Below are positions 1-11,013 of a DNA stretch of 64,000 nucleotides, one piece after another. Source of the stretch: Panaeolus papilionaceus (lineage: Eukaryota; Basidiomycota; Agaricomycetes; Agaricales). How positions within the stretch are numbered: position 1 is the stretch's first letter; each line of letters starts with the position of its first letter. Made by a program: the position numbers and the translations under genes. Location of the stretch: the NCBI GenBank assembly GCA_015501605.1, contig JADNRZ010000005.1:248001-312000 (forward strand), written 5' to 3'. The notes beneath the pieces were generated by a model. That model was not told where the DNA came from. It made no database searches and was given only the letters and a program-made list of their open reading frames with translations.

Positions 1-125
1 TTAAGAGAGGCACATGGATCAGCGGCAGCGACTGAGGAATGCTGGTTAGGGGCTTGTTGGGAGAAGACACTGCTCAGGACCGATGCAAACACGATCAAAC
101 GCGAGAGGGTGAATATGACAGGCAT
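1..125 (-). CDS. Secreted protein, N-terminus only (possible S41-type peptidase)
   Basis: The ATG at 125 on the minus strand opens 41 codons with no stop before the window edge, so only the start of the gene is present. The peptide begins MPVIFTLSRLIVFASVLSSV and reads as a classical signal peptide: a short basic n-region, a hydrophobic core, and small residues before Ser-Gln-Gln. After it comes an Ala-Asp-Pro-Cys-Ala-Ser-Leu stretch. From memory, this resembles the mature N-terminus of fungal secreted S41-family (CPAF-like) peptidases. The similarity rests on only a few residues, so the family is a guess. Secretion is the well supported part. The pair faces away from the membrane-protein cluster. 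Confidence 0.5.
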   Translation of the reverse strand, partial: MPVIFTLSRLIVFASVLSSVFSQQAPNQHSSVAAADPCASL

Positions 126-639
126 TGTGGGGAGGATTTCTTTACACCCTTGACTTCCTAGCATTTCATTCTTCACTTTTATACTCCAGCAGCCACAGAA
201 GGACTATAAATACCGTAAAAGTATTTTGGAGCGTACAGCTCATAGCAAAACTCGTGACACAAAGTCCTGTCCGAGGACGACCCTCGCACGGTTGTTGAGA
301 GAATAAATTTAGTCTTATGTAAAAGTTGATTGTTTCCTTTCGTAGTGGAGTCGGCGAAACTAACTAGCACACGAGTGGTCGAGGCAAAAAAGGATGTCTA
401 TTGCTAGGTGATTGAGTGGCTGAATGATTTAGGAACTGTACAGTACCAGGTATTGGGTAAGCTGGGTCTATGTAAGCGATCCAGCGTCTGTGAGCGCGTC
501 GAGCACGCACAGGATCTACGAATCCAGTTGGGATCCGAGAGACTCCGAGTTCACACTTCAAAATCAGCATGATGGTGAGTATATCCGAGCGCACCGAAAC
601 GCTGACGAGGAGTCGTACGCGTATGTATGTACCCACTCG
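126..639. other. Spacer upstream of the secreted-protein gene
   Basis: This is presumably the promoter of the minus-strand secreted-protein gene. I see no gene, RNA or repeat that I can support here. Confidence 0.4.
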
Positions 640-1158
640 CTACAAGAGATTCGTATTGGAGCGGATATAGAAATCATAAGTAGCTATAGCAATAGCACTA
701 CACCAGTGCCTCACCAAAAGTCTAAGGCACTGTTCATGAAGTTGCCCTGATTGCAAGAACCCGAGATGGCACCCTTCCTCGGACAGGTTGATTAATCTAC
801 TCAAGCAGAGAGATTGGATGGGAGCATAAAGCTCAACTTGCAACATCAGGAACCCAAGAAGATTGTCAAAGCTGACCATAATGTCGTCTCTGGGGTGTCG
901 ATAACCATTGCATCCGAAGTTAAGACAGTCAGAGAGAAGTTGCACTAGACCAGGGAAGTGCGTCACTGGTGTGAAGCCCTCGGGTAGATATGGCTGGACG
1001 TCAACTGAGCTTGTTTCTGGGGGACCATGGTACCCCTCTTGGATCCACCTACGGAAGGGCAACAGAGCTAGCGCTAACTTGAAATTACCGGCGATGCGAT
1101 ACTGGACGTGTGGTTGTAAGCACTGATGGAGAGCCTGTCCCACCGGATCGATTTTCAT
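640..1158 (-). CDS. Unrecognised 172-codon open frame
   Basis: One uninterrupted minus-strand frame runs from an ATG at 1158 to a stop at 640. The product is mixed in composition (Leu, Pro, Cys and charged residues), with no signal peptide, no membrane helix and no motif I know. Leu-rich pieces such as LGFLMLQVELYAPIQSLCLS and SRLINLSEEGC vaguely recall the degenerate LRR part of agaric F-box proteins, and a clear F-box relic lies at 12.5-14.2 kb in this window. No F-box could be found upstream. It may be a gene fragment or chance. Confidence 0.22.
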   Translation of the reverse strand: MKIDPVGQALHQCLQPHVQYRIAGNFKLALALLPFRRWIQEGYHGPPETSSVDVQPYLPEGFTPVTHFPGLVQLLSDCLNFGCNGYRHPRDDIMVSFDNLLGFLMLQVELYAPIQSLCLSRLINLSEEGCHLGFLQSGQLHEQCLRLLVRHWCSAIAIATYDFYIRSNTNLL

Positions 1159-1941
1159 GCCAGCATTCTCTGCGGTTTGCCAGCAGCGAGGCTGCGATAG
1201 TGGTTAATCGGATACCAACGTAGTATATGCATGCAGAGTGTACTGCGACATCCGATGTGCAGCTGGTGAAAGGCCTTCTCAGCCAAGTGCCAATTATAGA
1301 TGTCGCAAGGGCGGGATCGCAGTCTGTCGTATGTTCTATGTTGGAAAGAGTTCTGTACTATTTGCTTGAAACTGCGCGACTTGATGCGAATATGTCGAGA
1401 TGGTTAACATCATTCAAGGCCATGTAGAGGCACGATTGTTGTTCATCATGATAAAGTTCGTATCATCCCGTATTTCATCGAAAAATATAGGCTTCTAGTA
1501 TAAATAATAAGTATGGAGGACCTGAATGTAGCACAGGCCGTTCGATGGCTTTGCTAGAGCTCTTCGTCTATACTCCATCGCCGAAAACTGGACCATGGCT
1601 CAATCACACGGTTTGGGTAGGGAGTTAAAACTTTGGCCGGAATTACTTGGATTTCCGATGTGTTCTTCTATACTTTTCCCAACGAAGTATGATCGACCCT
1701 TGATCAATTCCCCCATAGAGAAGAATCCGCAGCAGTCGATGCAGCAGTTATCTTTGATTGTTATTCATCCATGAAATATGACGAAACTATGCCGCACTAT
1801 CGAAGCTCTCGGGCTTGAAGTTCAGCTTGGCAGACCCCTGCCTCGTGTTGAAGCCTATTAAATACTGTGCGTTTAGGAATCGAGTACTGCACCCCTTTTG
1901 ACGGTTAACCTTGTACGCCAACGCAACTGACGCATTGCCCA
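1159..1941. other. Spacer upstream of cluster locus A
   Basis: I see no gene that I can support. A 66-codon plus-strand frame at 1227-1427 has no recognisable motif. An inverted, near-match copy of the cluster's upstream 12-mer lies at about 1809-1820 (the minus strand reads CTTCAAGCCCG), 122 bp before the start of locus A. Confidence 0.35.
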
Positions 1942-2884
1942 ATGGCAGCACTGGCAACAATAACTCGTATCGACGACACCAACAGAGCCATAATATACAA
2001 GGGCAAATGGGCCACGGATACTTCTTCCGGAGGCCTACCGGTTTGGAACCACTCGATGACTGTGACTCAAAATGGAGACGACTCGGCCATGATCACCTTC
2101 ACAGGTGTGCACTACTGATCATGATTTATATTCACGGGCTACTTACATGCTGGAACAACGCTAGGTAACAGAATCGCTGCTTATGCTTTGCTCGGCAAAA
2201 TGATGCCCCCCACCCTTCCTCACTTGACAAGATATGACCTCGATAAACTAGCCCCAGTAACTGTTAGTGTCGACAATTCCTCTTCGATTGCCAATGCGGC
2301 AGTTAGCACAATACGACTCTACGAATCGCCTCTACTCGAGTATGACGTCCATACGCTTACCATGACGAATGTGAAACACCTGAACTGGATCTGGTTTGAC
2401 TTTTTCGAAGTTACCACTCGTTGAGTTTCTCTCTACCGTTCATATTGGCGAGCACTAACTAAGGAATTACACTAGTGCTTGACCAGACTTCGCTTTCCAC
2501 CTCTCCTTCTGTCTCACAAGTCGCTTCTACAGCTACATCGCTTCCAGGTATTCGGACTCTCTGTGCTATTTCTCCTCATGCTAATGACCCGCCAGCAGCC
2601 GAGTGTAAAAAAGAGTCCACAGGCACTATAGTTGGAGCGACTCTCGGGGCCTTGCTAGCTGTGCTTCTTCTCTCAAACCTAGCTTTGTTCTTCTTATGGA
2701 AGAAGAAAAGGTGTTCTCGTCACACACAAGAATCCCGTATGGCACAGGGTAGGTCTTTATCTAACTGAACAGAAGATAATCAAACCTGAGGTTCTATTTC
2801 CCGCCTCCAGACCCCTTCCCTTACCACGCAGGGCTCACGAAAGTAACCAGTGTGGAGTCATATGTCACCGATAACAAAGAGTGA
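1942..2884 (+). CDS. Cluster locus A: single-pass membrane protein with beta-sandwich ectodomain
   Basis: Exons 1942-2104, 2165-2419, 2476-2748 and 2811-2884 encode 254 residues. A further 48-nt intron at 2548-2595 is likely from the structure of locus C and keeps the frame, so 238 residues is an alternative. The family ectodomain fills residues 1-139: it opens with TRIDDTNRAIIYKGKW and closes with NWIWFDFFEVT, with a glycosylation sequon WNHS. A short Ser/Thr stalk follows, then a helix at about 189-214 ending in Lys-Lys-Lys-Arg, then a short tail without a PPxY motif. There is no N-terminal signal peptide. The start was chosen because all family members begin the same way. Intron 1 uses an ordinary GT donor (gtgtgc). 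The donor of intron 2 contains an in-frame TGA at 2422-2424. The fold as jelly-roll/galactose-binding-like is inferred from the sequence pattern. Confidence 0.78.
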
Positions 2885-3500
2885 TTACTAAGAGCTGCGG
2901 ACCTCTGATTGCCATTCACCCTTGCTATCAACTGCCACTCTCGACCAGTGCCCCACATGTCACCAAATTCAATGTACAAATCTATTATCTAGTGTCTCTT
3001 GTGTAATTATAATCAAGTTGTGAAAATTGGATAGTCGACTGGTGCTAAGATGCTGTGGGCGCTTAAGCCGCCAGACATCGTCTATAACTGTGATCGAATA
3101 AATAACAGATAAACCACTGAAATATTAGCCCATATGCTTGACCATTATCAAACCGAATCGGAATAGATAGTGATAGGTTGGCCTTGAGTTTCAAAGAAGT
3201 GCATGTTCTGAGGGACATCATAATGCTTTTGTGAGCGGCCCTGCATTTCCAAAATTGGCAAAGTAACTTTGAACCTGAATTGACACACCAGCAGCCTGAG
3301 ATCCGGAGCCCAACCTGGGTTTGGTGTCACTCAAGCGTCACTCCCACCATCTTGTTCCATTCTCTCCCGGTGTGTAGCAATTCGGGTCGAAAACCAAAGT
3401 CAAAGCTTGCGTCTTGCAGTATTCGGTCGGACTCCATGAGCAGTCCAAAGATAATGACACGACATCAGACCCTCAGCAAATCACGGTGTCCCCTTAACAC
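2885..3500. other. Spacer between loci A and B
   Basis: No gene was found. It should hold the locus A terminator and the locus B promoter. Confidence 0.4.
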
Positions 3501-3512
3501 CCGTCCAACCCG
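3501..3512 (+). promoter_or_regulatory. Cluster upstream 12-mer, locus B
   Basis: CCGTCCAACCCG lies 91 bp before the ATG of pseudogene B. It matches the shared element CCGTCNARCCCG exactly. Its presence upstream of a dead gene fits recent inactivation. Confidence 0.5.
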
Positions 3513-3602
3513 AACCTGACATCACCCATCGCGTGGCATAGTGCATCCTCAGCCAGCTGGGACCATGTGTTGCACCCTGTTAATTCTCCTTCTCCTCCCT
3601 CA

Positions 3603-4552
3603 ATGACAACTGTTGTACGCATGCCAACTCCGTGTTTCGTATTCGGGAACATGGGATCAGTACAACGATAATGACGCGTTGAATAAGACGATTACGCTGG
3701 CTCGGGACGTGGGTTGTTCAGCTTCTCTCACTTTTACAGGTAAGTATTCCAATATCAATGACTTCGAAGCCTATATTTTTTATTGATGATCCGTCACATA
3801 CAACGAACAGGTACCGAAATCGCTGTCTATGGCGTTCTCGGAAAAATGGACCCTCCCACTGTGTCTCATATAACTACCTACGACCTCGACAGTCTCCCCA
3901 CAAAAACATTCGCGTCTTCACCACCAGCCAATCCACCATTGAAACAACTGAGGTGGTGGGAGTCACCTGAAGTCGAGTATGGAGAGCATATGCTGACGAT
4001 GACGAATACCCGAGACAAAGCTTGGATTTGGTTTGATTACTTCGAGATTACGATACGTTGAGTGCTTTCATTATCCCAAGTTCGGAGTTGCAGTTCGACT
4101 AACGGAGAGTTCTCATGGCTTTATGTAGCGCAAAATGCACCCTCATCCTTCGCTTCCATCACTTCCGGCCTAATTCGAACGCTACAGACACACCTTCAGG
4201 TGTATTATCACTGACTTTGTTTCTCATTCTTGGAGATTCTAACAGGGTAATCTGAGGGTGTAGCTAGTCATAAAAGTACTTCAATAGGTACTGTTGCTGG
4301 CACCACTTTGGGAAATGTAGCAGCTGCGCTGCTGGGAACCTGGTCTTGTATCTGTTCCGGAAGAGAAAAAAGCGATCCAACATGCCCGATGATCTACTTT
4401 CTTAAGGAGGAGCCAAGTAACGCTTTCAATCAACACCAAGCAGCGTCTGCTGTCTATCGTACAATATTTACTTATATCTCATCCCTTCAGACGAGTCTGA
4501 GTCTGCCTGTGTCGAAAGCCCGTACAGACAAACGACGTGCGGGTATTCATGA
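3603..4552 (+). pseudogene. Cluster locus B: frameshifted membrane-protein pseudogene
   Basis: The family pattern is easy to follow but the frame is broken at least twice. From the ATG at 3603 the first exon is in one frame, while the conserved YSGTWDQYND to SASLTFTG part lies in another, 28 nt downstream. There the frame has a TGA directly upstream and no usable start. Exon 2 (3811-4056) is intact and ends AWIWFDYFEITIR; intron 1 is 3740-3810 with a GTAAGT donor. The membrane helix is split by a second shift: GTVAGTTLGNVAAALLG is in one frame, and the continuation LVLYLFRKRKKRSN in the next. A remnant acidic tail (SESACVESPY) reaches a stop at 4552. The upstream 12-mer is kept. It could be a sequencing error, but two independent shifts argue for real decay. 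Confidence 0.75.
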
Positions 4553-5458
4553 TCCCAGGGCTATGAATGTCCTAGCGAGCCAATAACGAGTGCATATGGG
4601 CCTCGAGCGACATCCTCAACACAATTGCTAGGCCTAGAGACCAATCCACTGATTCGACCGGTAATATCTACAACGATTCTACCTTCGAAAATGAGACGAC
4701 CTTTCACCCAGTCCTCCTGCTGAGGTCCCTGCTCTTCAGGCATATTCGGAATAGTATTTGTATATAATTCCCTGAAGGAGGGACGTTGGTCATTAATATT
4801 ATTAATATTAATTTGCATCGCTTTTAGATTCTCGACCTCCCATGACACCCCTGCATCGAGGCACTAGCAGAACGGAACAGGCATGCGATTCGCCGCTTGC
4901 CGATGGTCGCCTGAGAAGGTATAGCCTCGCTTTTGCAGTGTCGTAAACTCCGCCAAATTGACAACAGTCGACTGTCGTACTGCTGCACAGTTAAAACCTC
5001 GATGTCTGACCTTTGCAGAACTGTTGCCGTCTGTCTGTGCACGGTTGTTGAATTTAACTGGGTTTTGGTTGCTACTCGCGATAATCGGCTGGTCCTGACC
5101 CTTCCGCTTTTGTTTCGAACCGTTTGACAAATTAACGTGATCCAGTGATCAAATCTGAATTTCTGTTGACCCGTTTTCTGGATTGCCCATTGAATTGAAT
5201 GCAAATGTATAGCCTTGGGTAAGAGGGATTGGGTCAAGATATGGCAGTGGCTAGCCTGTCTAAGTTGTCCGTCGTATGGATACAGCTCTCAGGCTCGGCG
5301 ACTCCGAACACAGCATCGTCGAGCGTCAAGGGTTCTGAGTCTTGTGCGGACAACATAGGTGATACACGTTGCAGGAGACACGCTGATTTACCTCGAAGCC
5401 TTCAGGCTCTCTAAACTACCGAACACCTCGGTTTCTACAATAATTTGCTGTTCCGAGT
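4553..5458. other. Spacer between loci B and C
   Basis: Several overlapping frames of 60-137 codons occur on both strands (4561-5237). None has a recognisable domain, membrane helix or family similarity, so none is called. A short AT repeat (attaatattattaatattaa) lies near 4793-4813. Confidence 0.4.
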
Positions 5459-5470
5459 CCGTCTAGCCCG
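5459..5470 (+). promoter_or_regulatory. Cluster upstream 12-mer, locus C
   Basis: CCGTCTAGCCCG lies 126 bp before the ATG of locus C. It differs from the locus D and F copies by one base. Confidence 0.5.
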
Positions 5471-5595
5471 AAGAATGATGTTTCAGAGTCGTGTGCGAGT
5501 TATATGGGCGGGACAGAATCTGTATAAATTAACCATACAGCAACCCACTTCGAATTCCATTTTACACGCAACGCTATCGCCAAAAAGCTCACAAA

Positions 5596-6517
5596 ATGAC
5601 AGCCAATGTAACACGCATCGACAACGCTGACTCCAGGGTGGTATATGAGGGGGCGTGGATTCCAGAATTTAACAACGATAGCGCTTGGAACAAGACTCTG
5701 ACACGGACTCGAGGTGCGAATAACTCAGCTTCTATAAGCTTCATAGGCGAGTGGTAATTGCCAAAGGCGTGCGCTTGCTAATACTGTAACGCTACCGTAG
5801 GCAATAGCATTGTTGTATACGGTGTACTCGGCGACACAGCTCCTCACTCAACAAGGTACAACCTCGACAACCTACCACCGACATCGTTTAACACGTCCTT
5901 ACCAACTGGGGATGCCCAATCCGGAAGTGTACTCTTCTACCAATCCCCTCCCCTTCCATATGGAAAGCACGCGCTTACGATGACCAACACAAAAGAGAAG
6001 AATTGGATATCGCTTGACTACTTTGAGGTCACGTCCTGTGAGTGCGTTTCTCATGGACCTAGCTACGATCCCTCTAATATTGCATTCTTTCCAGTGAGTG
6101 ATGGTAATTCAACTGGACTTTTGACTCCGTCTGCTACTCCTACAGGTACTCGAGCATCTCTGTCGTGTCTTGAATCTCTTCTAAATTACGTTTGTGACCA
6201 AACTTCCCTCACAGCAAGTAGCTCAGCAAATTCCAAAGAAGCCTCCGTTGCGCTCATTGTAGGGGCATCTTTAGGGGGATTGGTGATAGTCCTCCTCCTA
6301 GCATGCCTCGTGCGTCTTTTGCTTCGAAGGAGACAGAAATTTACCTCAGAGCCCATTCTACCTCAATGTATGTGTTTATTATTTCACAGTTTATTATTAA
6401 ATAACATTGCCTGTAATTTCACTAGATGGCAAAGCGACATCTAGTCGTTTGTCGCACGCTGATTCAGATACAGACAGCGACGCGACGTCTCTACTCTCAA
6501 CCGTAGATGAGAAGTGA
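5596..6517 (+). CDS. Cluster locus C: single-pass membrane protein with beta-sandwich ectodomain
   Basis: Five exons (5596-5746, 5801-6037, 6095-6145, 6215-6367, 6426-6517) encode 227 residues. The ectodomain is residues 1-129, opening NVTRIDNADSRVVYEGAW and closing NWISLDYFEVTS. A short Ser/Thr stalk leads to a helix at about 157-182 (VALIVGASLGGLVIVLLLAC) followed by Arg-Arg-Arg. The tail is short and acidic, ending SLLSTVDEK, with no PPxY or LPxY. There is no signal peptide. Intron 1 (5747-5800) begins with GC (gcgagt), not GT; no GT donor gives an open frame that joins the conserved G-N-S-I. Intron 2 has a standard GTGAGT donor without an immediate stop. This is the shortest intact member. 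The role is unknown. Confidence 0.82.
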
Positions 6518-7332
6518 AGTGTTTACCGAGTCTGTATCAACATTCCTTCTGCTCTTTCTCTCCTCGGCGAGGATTGTGAGAGGTTCGAAGGTCGAGCTCC
6601 GCCATCAGGACCAGCATTCAAAAAGTGTTTGGTATCCAGACCCACCAACGGATCCCCATCATCTGCGTATATAGCCATGATTAGCTCGGCACTCGAAGGT
6701 ACATACTACTTTTAGACTCCGTGCGCGACACCTCGGAATAAAGCTTATTCTAGAGATCGGATGTTGTGGCTACTTGAGAAAAAAGTATTTTTGACAGTTA
6801 AATATAATTCTGCGTGGATATTAGAATACCGAAGGCCTGTCTGTCCATTTTCTTTGCACTGATTGTTGAATCGAAATTCCAGGAGTCAAGCTAGGGACTG
6901 AATCAACAACGTCAGCGGCATCTGCCAACAGGTTACATTGAACCTCTCCCACGCCGGTTAACATGACTTGTTCTGTTTTTTCTCCACCCTGGTGTTTTAC
7001 ATATGTACCTAATTCGCCATCTTTCCTGCTGAACTGCACACCTTTTTTTAATTTTTTTTTAAAAAATGAATATACGCCCTTGGGAATCATTAAATCCTAG
7101 ACTCGCGCTAGACGGGTGAGGGACCAGTCTCAGATCTAGACTCGCGCATGGATCTCTCTGCTTGCCACTCCACCTGTGGCATTCAACGTTGCACGATTGT
7201 CGCACCTCTTAATCATCAACGTTTCTCCACTATATCCTCCTTGGCAAGTTCTTCTAACCGACGGACCCGAAAACAATGACTCTTTTTACGCAGTTTTCTC
7301 TTTAGTGTCAACGTTCAACGTTCAACGTTCAA
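6518..7332. other. Spacer between loci C and D
   Basis: No gene was found. A poly-T/poly-A run lies near 7043-7068. A period-7 repeat (TCAACGT x3) at 7308-7328 abuts the locus D upstream element. Confidence 0.4.
7308..7328 (+). repeat. Tandem heptamer TCAACGT x3
   Basis: Three perfect copies of TCAACGT are followed by TCAA and then directly by the 12-mer upstream element of locus D. It is 160-180 bp upstream of the start, so it may be part of the promoter. Confidence 0.7.
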
Positions 7333-7344
7333 CCGTCAAGCCCG
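7333..7344 (+). promoter_or_regulatory. Cluster upstream 12-mer, locus D
   Basis: CCGTCAAGCCCG lies 145 bp before the ATG of locus D. It is identical to the locus F copy. Confidence 0.55.
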
Positions 7345-7488
7345 AGCGAATGACACGAACCTCTCAACGCGACTTCTGACTGAGATTCTGATACAAAGCA
7401 TGATGGAAATGGTTATATCCTGGATGTAGTGGTGAAATCCTCATTTCCTCTTACCATCTCCCACTATATACCCCTTGGTGTTCATGGA

Positions 7489-8861
7489 ATGACCTCCATG
7501 ACCATTATCGACAATGTTGATCCCTCAATAATCTTTTCTGGAGTGTGGACGAGGCATGATAGTAAAACGGGCTACAATAACACTATCAGCCTAACGCGTA
7601 GTGTCGGAAATTCAGCAACGGTGAACTTTATAGGCAAGTCAAGGTGCATAAATACAATAATTCCTGGGTCTGACGATGCCACCTAACAGGAAATTCAATT
7701 GCTGTCTACGGCATGCTTGGCCCTCATCCACCCGACGCGCCAGCCGTCACAACATACCAAATCGACGGCGACAGTCCTACGACTTATGCACCTGCCTCTC
7801 CTTCAACTCAAGTCATCCGACTATTGTTCTACCAATCCCCGACCCTTTCATACGGGTCGCATAAATTGGTAATGACCAATATGGTTGACCTTGACTGGAT
7901 CTGGTTAGATTACTTTGAGGTTACCAGCAGTGAGTCACCAGTTTTTCTATTATAGAAATATGTGAAGAAGCTAATATTTTATTATATCAGCCGGAGGTCA
8001 GCCTCAGCAGCCAACTCCTAGAACCTCAGGCTCCATCGCGACGCTAACCCGTGCTAGCGCTGGCAATGCACCTCAGACAACAGTGTCAAATGGAGACTCG
8101 ATACTTTCTCCTGCCGCCCCCAGTAACGCCTCTCGGCCCACGCAATTGTCCACTCTTTCTAGTAATACGCTTAATCAGTCGCTCTCTTCAACCCGGAACC
8201 CGTCAACCTCGAATACAGGTACGCTACCGCTTAGTGGACTCATTAAAGTGACAATCAAACTGGCAAGCACTTATGTAGATCAATCACAATTCTTTTCACC
8301 CAAGACCACGCACATCGATGCGCCCACATTCCTTGCATCAGCACAAGGTAACGCTGTTTATCCTTAAATTGATCGATTTCAAACCCGCTCCATCCTCTAG
8401 GAGCTTCAAACTCAAACTCGACACCAATCGGCGCAATAGTTGGAGGTGTGCTGGGAGGTGCAATGCTCCTGGCGATCATTGTGCTCGTTCTCGTTTTCTT
8501 CAAGTTGAAGAAAAGTAAACGGGAGAGCCATAAAGACGTTCATCGTCAAGGTGCTTTTAAATTCTGGGATCTTAATACGCTCATGAATTGTATTGATTCT
8601 TGCTTTGTAGCTCCGGAATCCGACCTAATTCAACATAGCCCTTCGGGGACCTCACAATCTTATTTAACTCGCGAAATGTCGCTTCGTGAGGATGGTCAGG
8701 GACATATTAGCTCTAGCAATGCTGAAAGGACTTTCCTCTCACCACCACCTAGCGCCAATGTGGGGTCATGGGCACTTCCTCCTTCGAAAGCTGGACTTCA
8801 GGCGAGCCTCACCTCCGCTTCACCAGATGTACCAGCGGGGCTGCCACCTTATTCAGCTTAG
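7489..8861 (+). CDS. Cluster locus D: membrane protein with long Ser/Thr stalk and LPxY tail
   Basis: Six exons (7489-7633, 7690-7929, 7991-8218, 8279-8347, 8401-8550, 8611-8861) encode 360 residues. The ectodomain is residues 1-128 (IDNVDPSIIFSGVW to DWIWLDYFEVTS). A stalk of about 105 residues, very rich in Ser, Thr, Pro and Asn, is a likely O-glycosylated spacer. The helix is at about 236-260 (IGAIVGGVLGGAMLLAIIVL), then Lys-Leu-Lys-Lys. The cytosolic tail is about 95 residues, ends LPPYSA, and offers an LPxY-type WW-domain ligand. There is no signal peptide. Intron 1 (7634-7689) has a GC donor (gcaagt). The second exon is exactly 240 nt, as in F, I and J. The small fourth exon has a clear homologue in locus F, which supports the model. 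It is the closest relative of F. Confidence 0.83.
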
Positions 8862-9730
8862 CGTCTGTCTTTTCTATTCAACCTTTTTCCTTGTAAAACG
8901 CATCTGTAACCCGGTGTCCAAAACTGTGATAAAACGGGAGGCTTGCGCGCGTTAGCTGAACTAGACGGTGACATGAGATATCTGATTTTAAGCTGGCAGT
9001 CGAAGGATACATTTACATTGAACCCAGCTTTCCCGCAGAGGGCAATGGCAACCACAGAGTTGTCAAGTTCCCGACACATTCATATCCGCCTTCGAAACCG
9101 GGACAACAAGCTGATCACGCACGAGAGAGCTCATCCGAATGAGATACGACGGCCCTGAAGGTGGGTGAACCACGCTGCGCAAACAGGCCATATGAAACAA
9201 TGCCTTTGCAGAGCTAGGCAGGTCCAATCATCCACTCTGGAGACATCGGTACATCCGCCGTTTTTCAACTCATGTATTCGTATTAGCAATGATTCATGAT
9301 GATGGTGTTGGCTTTCGGAGATTTCTGCTGAGCGCCTAACGTCCAACTTCTGCCCGATGGGACTGTGCCGTGATGATAATAGCATCGCTGGAAGGTTAGT
9401 CGACTACGATTCCCGTTCAAGCCCTTTATTCCTAAATCCTGGATGACGAAATATTTGCCGATAGGACGATTTCGAATGTTCCCAAACAGGCCTTGACCAA
9501 TGCACCGACTCGGAGTCTTGATACTTTCATTCAGTTTGACAGGCCTCCCTGCCCAATGTCTATATCTTGAGAGCATAAATCTGTAGTTGCGGTAAGCCAA
9601 ATGTTCCAAACACAGCCCCTCGTCAGAACATAAATAAGCAAGGACTCCAAGCGTGGTTGGTTTCAGTGATATTACTCCTGATGCCCTCCACTCTTTAGCA
9701 TATTATACCCTATCTTGCCAAAACATCAAG
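8862..9730. other. Spacer between loci D and E
   Basis: No gene was found. Minus-strand frames at 9131-9609 have no recognisable content. No copy of the cluster 12-mer was seen upstream of locus E. Confidence 0.4.
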
Positions 9731-10660
9731 ATCCGCATTGATGACTCCGACCGTAATCGTGTGGTTTATGAACCGCAAGACCGGTGCAGTACACAGTCTG
9801 GATTTTTCTGGCCTTCCAGGATACGTTAGTAACGACCACCCACGAGAAGGAAGGCTCGGTGTCGCTGACCTTCATAGGCATGTATCAGCTTGTTGTAAGC
9901 CTTCTCACTTTAGAAGTACAGACACTGACTCGGAGCGCAAAATCACAGGCAATCAGGTTACGGTGTATGGTTTATTTGACCCAGAAGAGCCACCTAGTAT
10001 CCCTCGATAATGATCCCACAACCAATATTTCGACCTCTTCTGCCCTCATTGGTCCTCGAAGTCAGTTTTGCTTTACAAGTCACCTCGGTTGTCGGATGGA
10101 GAGCACGCGGTTACAGTGATGAATTCCATGGAGTCGAATTTTGTTGTACTTGACTATTTTGAAGTCGACTTCACGGGTTGTGCTCCTTATCTCCTCATTT
10201 GTGTCTAGACGCTTACATATCTCCCTACCTCGTGTAAGCTGACAGACCCAGTATCATCTTCGGACGCGTATTCGAGAATCACAGTTCTAGGTAAGTAGAT
10301 TGTTCAAATTTCTTACATCCTCGACTTGAAAGCTCAACATACGATCTGTGTCACAGGCACAGGCTCGCATGGAATATTAACTGGATCACGCACCGTAGAT
10401 ACGTCAGGGAGCACTATGGCGGCGGCGTTCCTTGGAGGTTTAGCGCTCGGGGTCATTGTTACAAGCATACTCGTTTTCTTGATAATGAGGAGAAAGAAGC
10501 GAGCCCAGCTTGCCCAACAACCCTTTACCCGGAATGGTGAATGCCATTTACAAACATCCAATTTACGCTAAATCCTTTTTCCCGATAGGTTCAAGTCCAA
10601 CAAGTTGCATTTGATTCAGGACGACACCGTGACTGATCTTGATGTATACCATCCTTAAGT
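9731..10660 (+). pseudogene. Cluster locus E: decayed membrane-protein pseudogene
   Basis: The family landmarks are present in order but spread over several frames. The opening KIRIDDSDRNRVVYE has no ATG in frame and soon meets TAG. The end of exon 1 (TTTHEKEGSVSLTFIG) is in another frame. Exon 2 starts NQVTVYGLF and hits TAA. Its continuation VLLYKSPRLSDGEHAV to NFVVLDYFEVD again needs shifts. Intron 1 (9878-9948) has a GC donor (gcatgt). The membrane helix MAAAFLGGLALGVIVTSILV with the following Met-Arg-Arg-Lys-Lys-Arg is intact. It is the most decayed copy and the only one-domain plus-strand locus besides A with no upstream 12-mer in the usual orientation. Confidence 0.72.
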
Positions 10661-10874
10661 TATAATAAGAAACAATACAGTCCATCATGGTAGTGTAATA
10701 TATGTACAACTTTTTTCTGCGTCCTCGGTCGTTGACTAAAAGACTCCAGTGAGCTTCTGCCAAAGCCTAAGCAGAATAAATGGTGAATAAGGGTGAATGA
10801 ATACTCGAAATATTGGAGGTTTACTACTTACCATCTACCCAGGCTGTCAATCATGATGCATGATGCATGATCGA
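10661..10874. other. Spacer between loci E and F
   Basis: Nothing was found besides a short direct repeat atgatgcatgatgcatgatc at about 10852-10872, next to the locus F upstream element. Confidence 0.4.
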
Positions 10875-10886
10875 CCGTCAAGCCCG
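10875..10886 (+). promoter_or_regulatory. Cluster upstream 12-mer, locus F
   Basis: CCGTCAAGCCCG lies 128 bp before the ATG of locus F. It is identical to the locus D copy, and the similarity extends only patchily beyond it. Confidence 0.55.
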
Positions 10887-11013
10887 GGCTCCACTCGACA
10901 TGCCGCTGACTCCCTGCGACGCGACTCTTGATGGATACTGCCAGAAATAACTGAATTGAGTTCCTTCCCTACATTCACCTTTGACTCAGTACCCCCAACT
11001 CGAGTTCTGTGGC

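Noticed and set aside
4561..5237. Overlapping minus-strand frames between loci B and C
   Set aside because: No similarity to the cluster family or to a transposon; several overlapping frames at once suggest chance.
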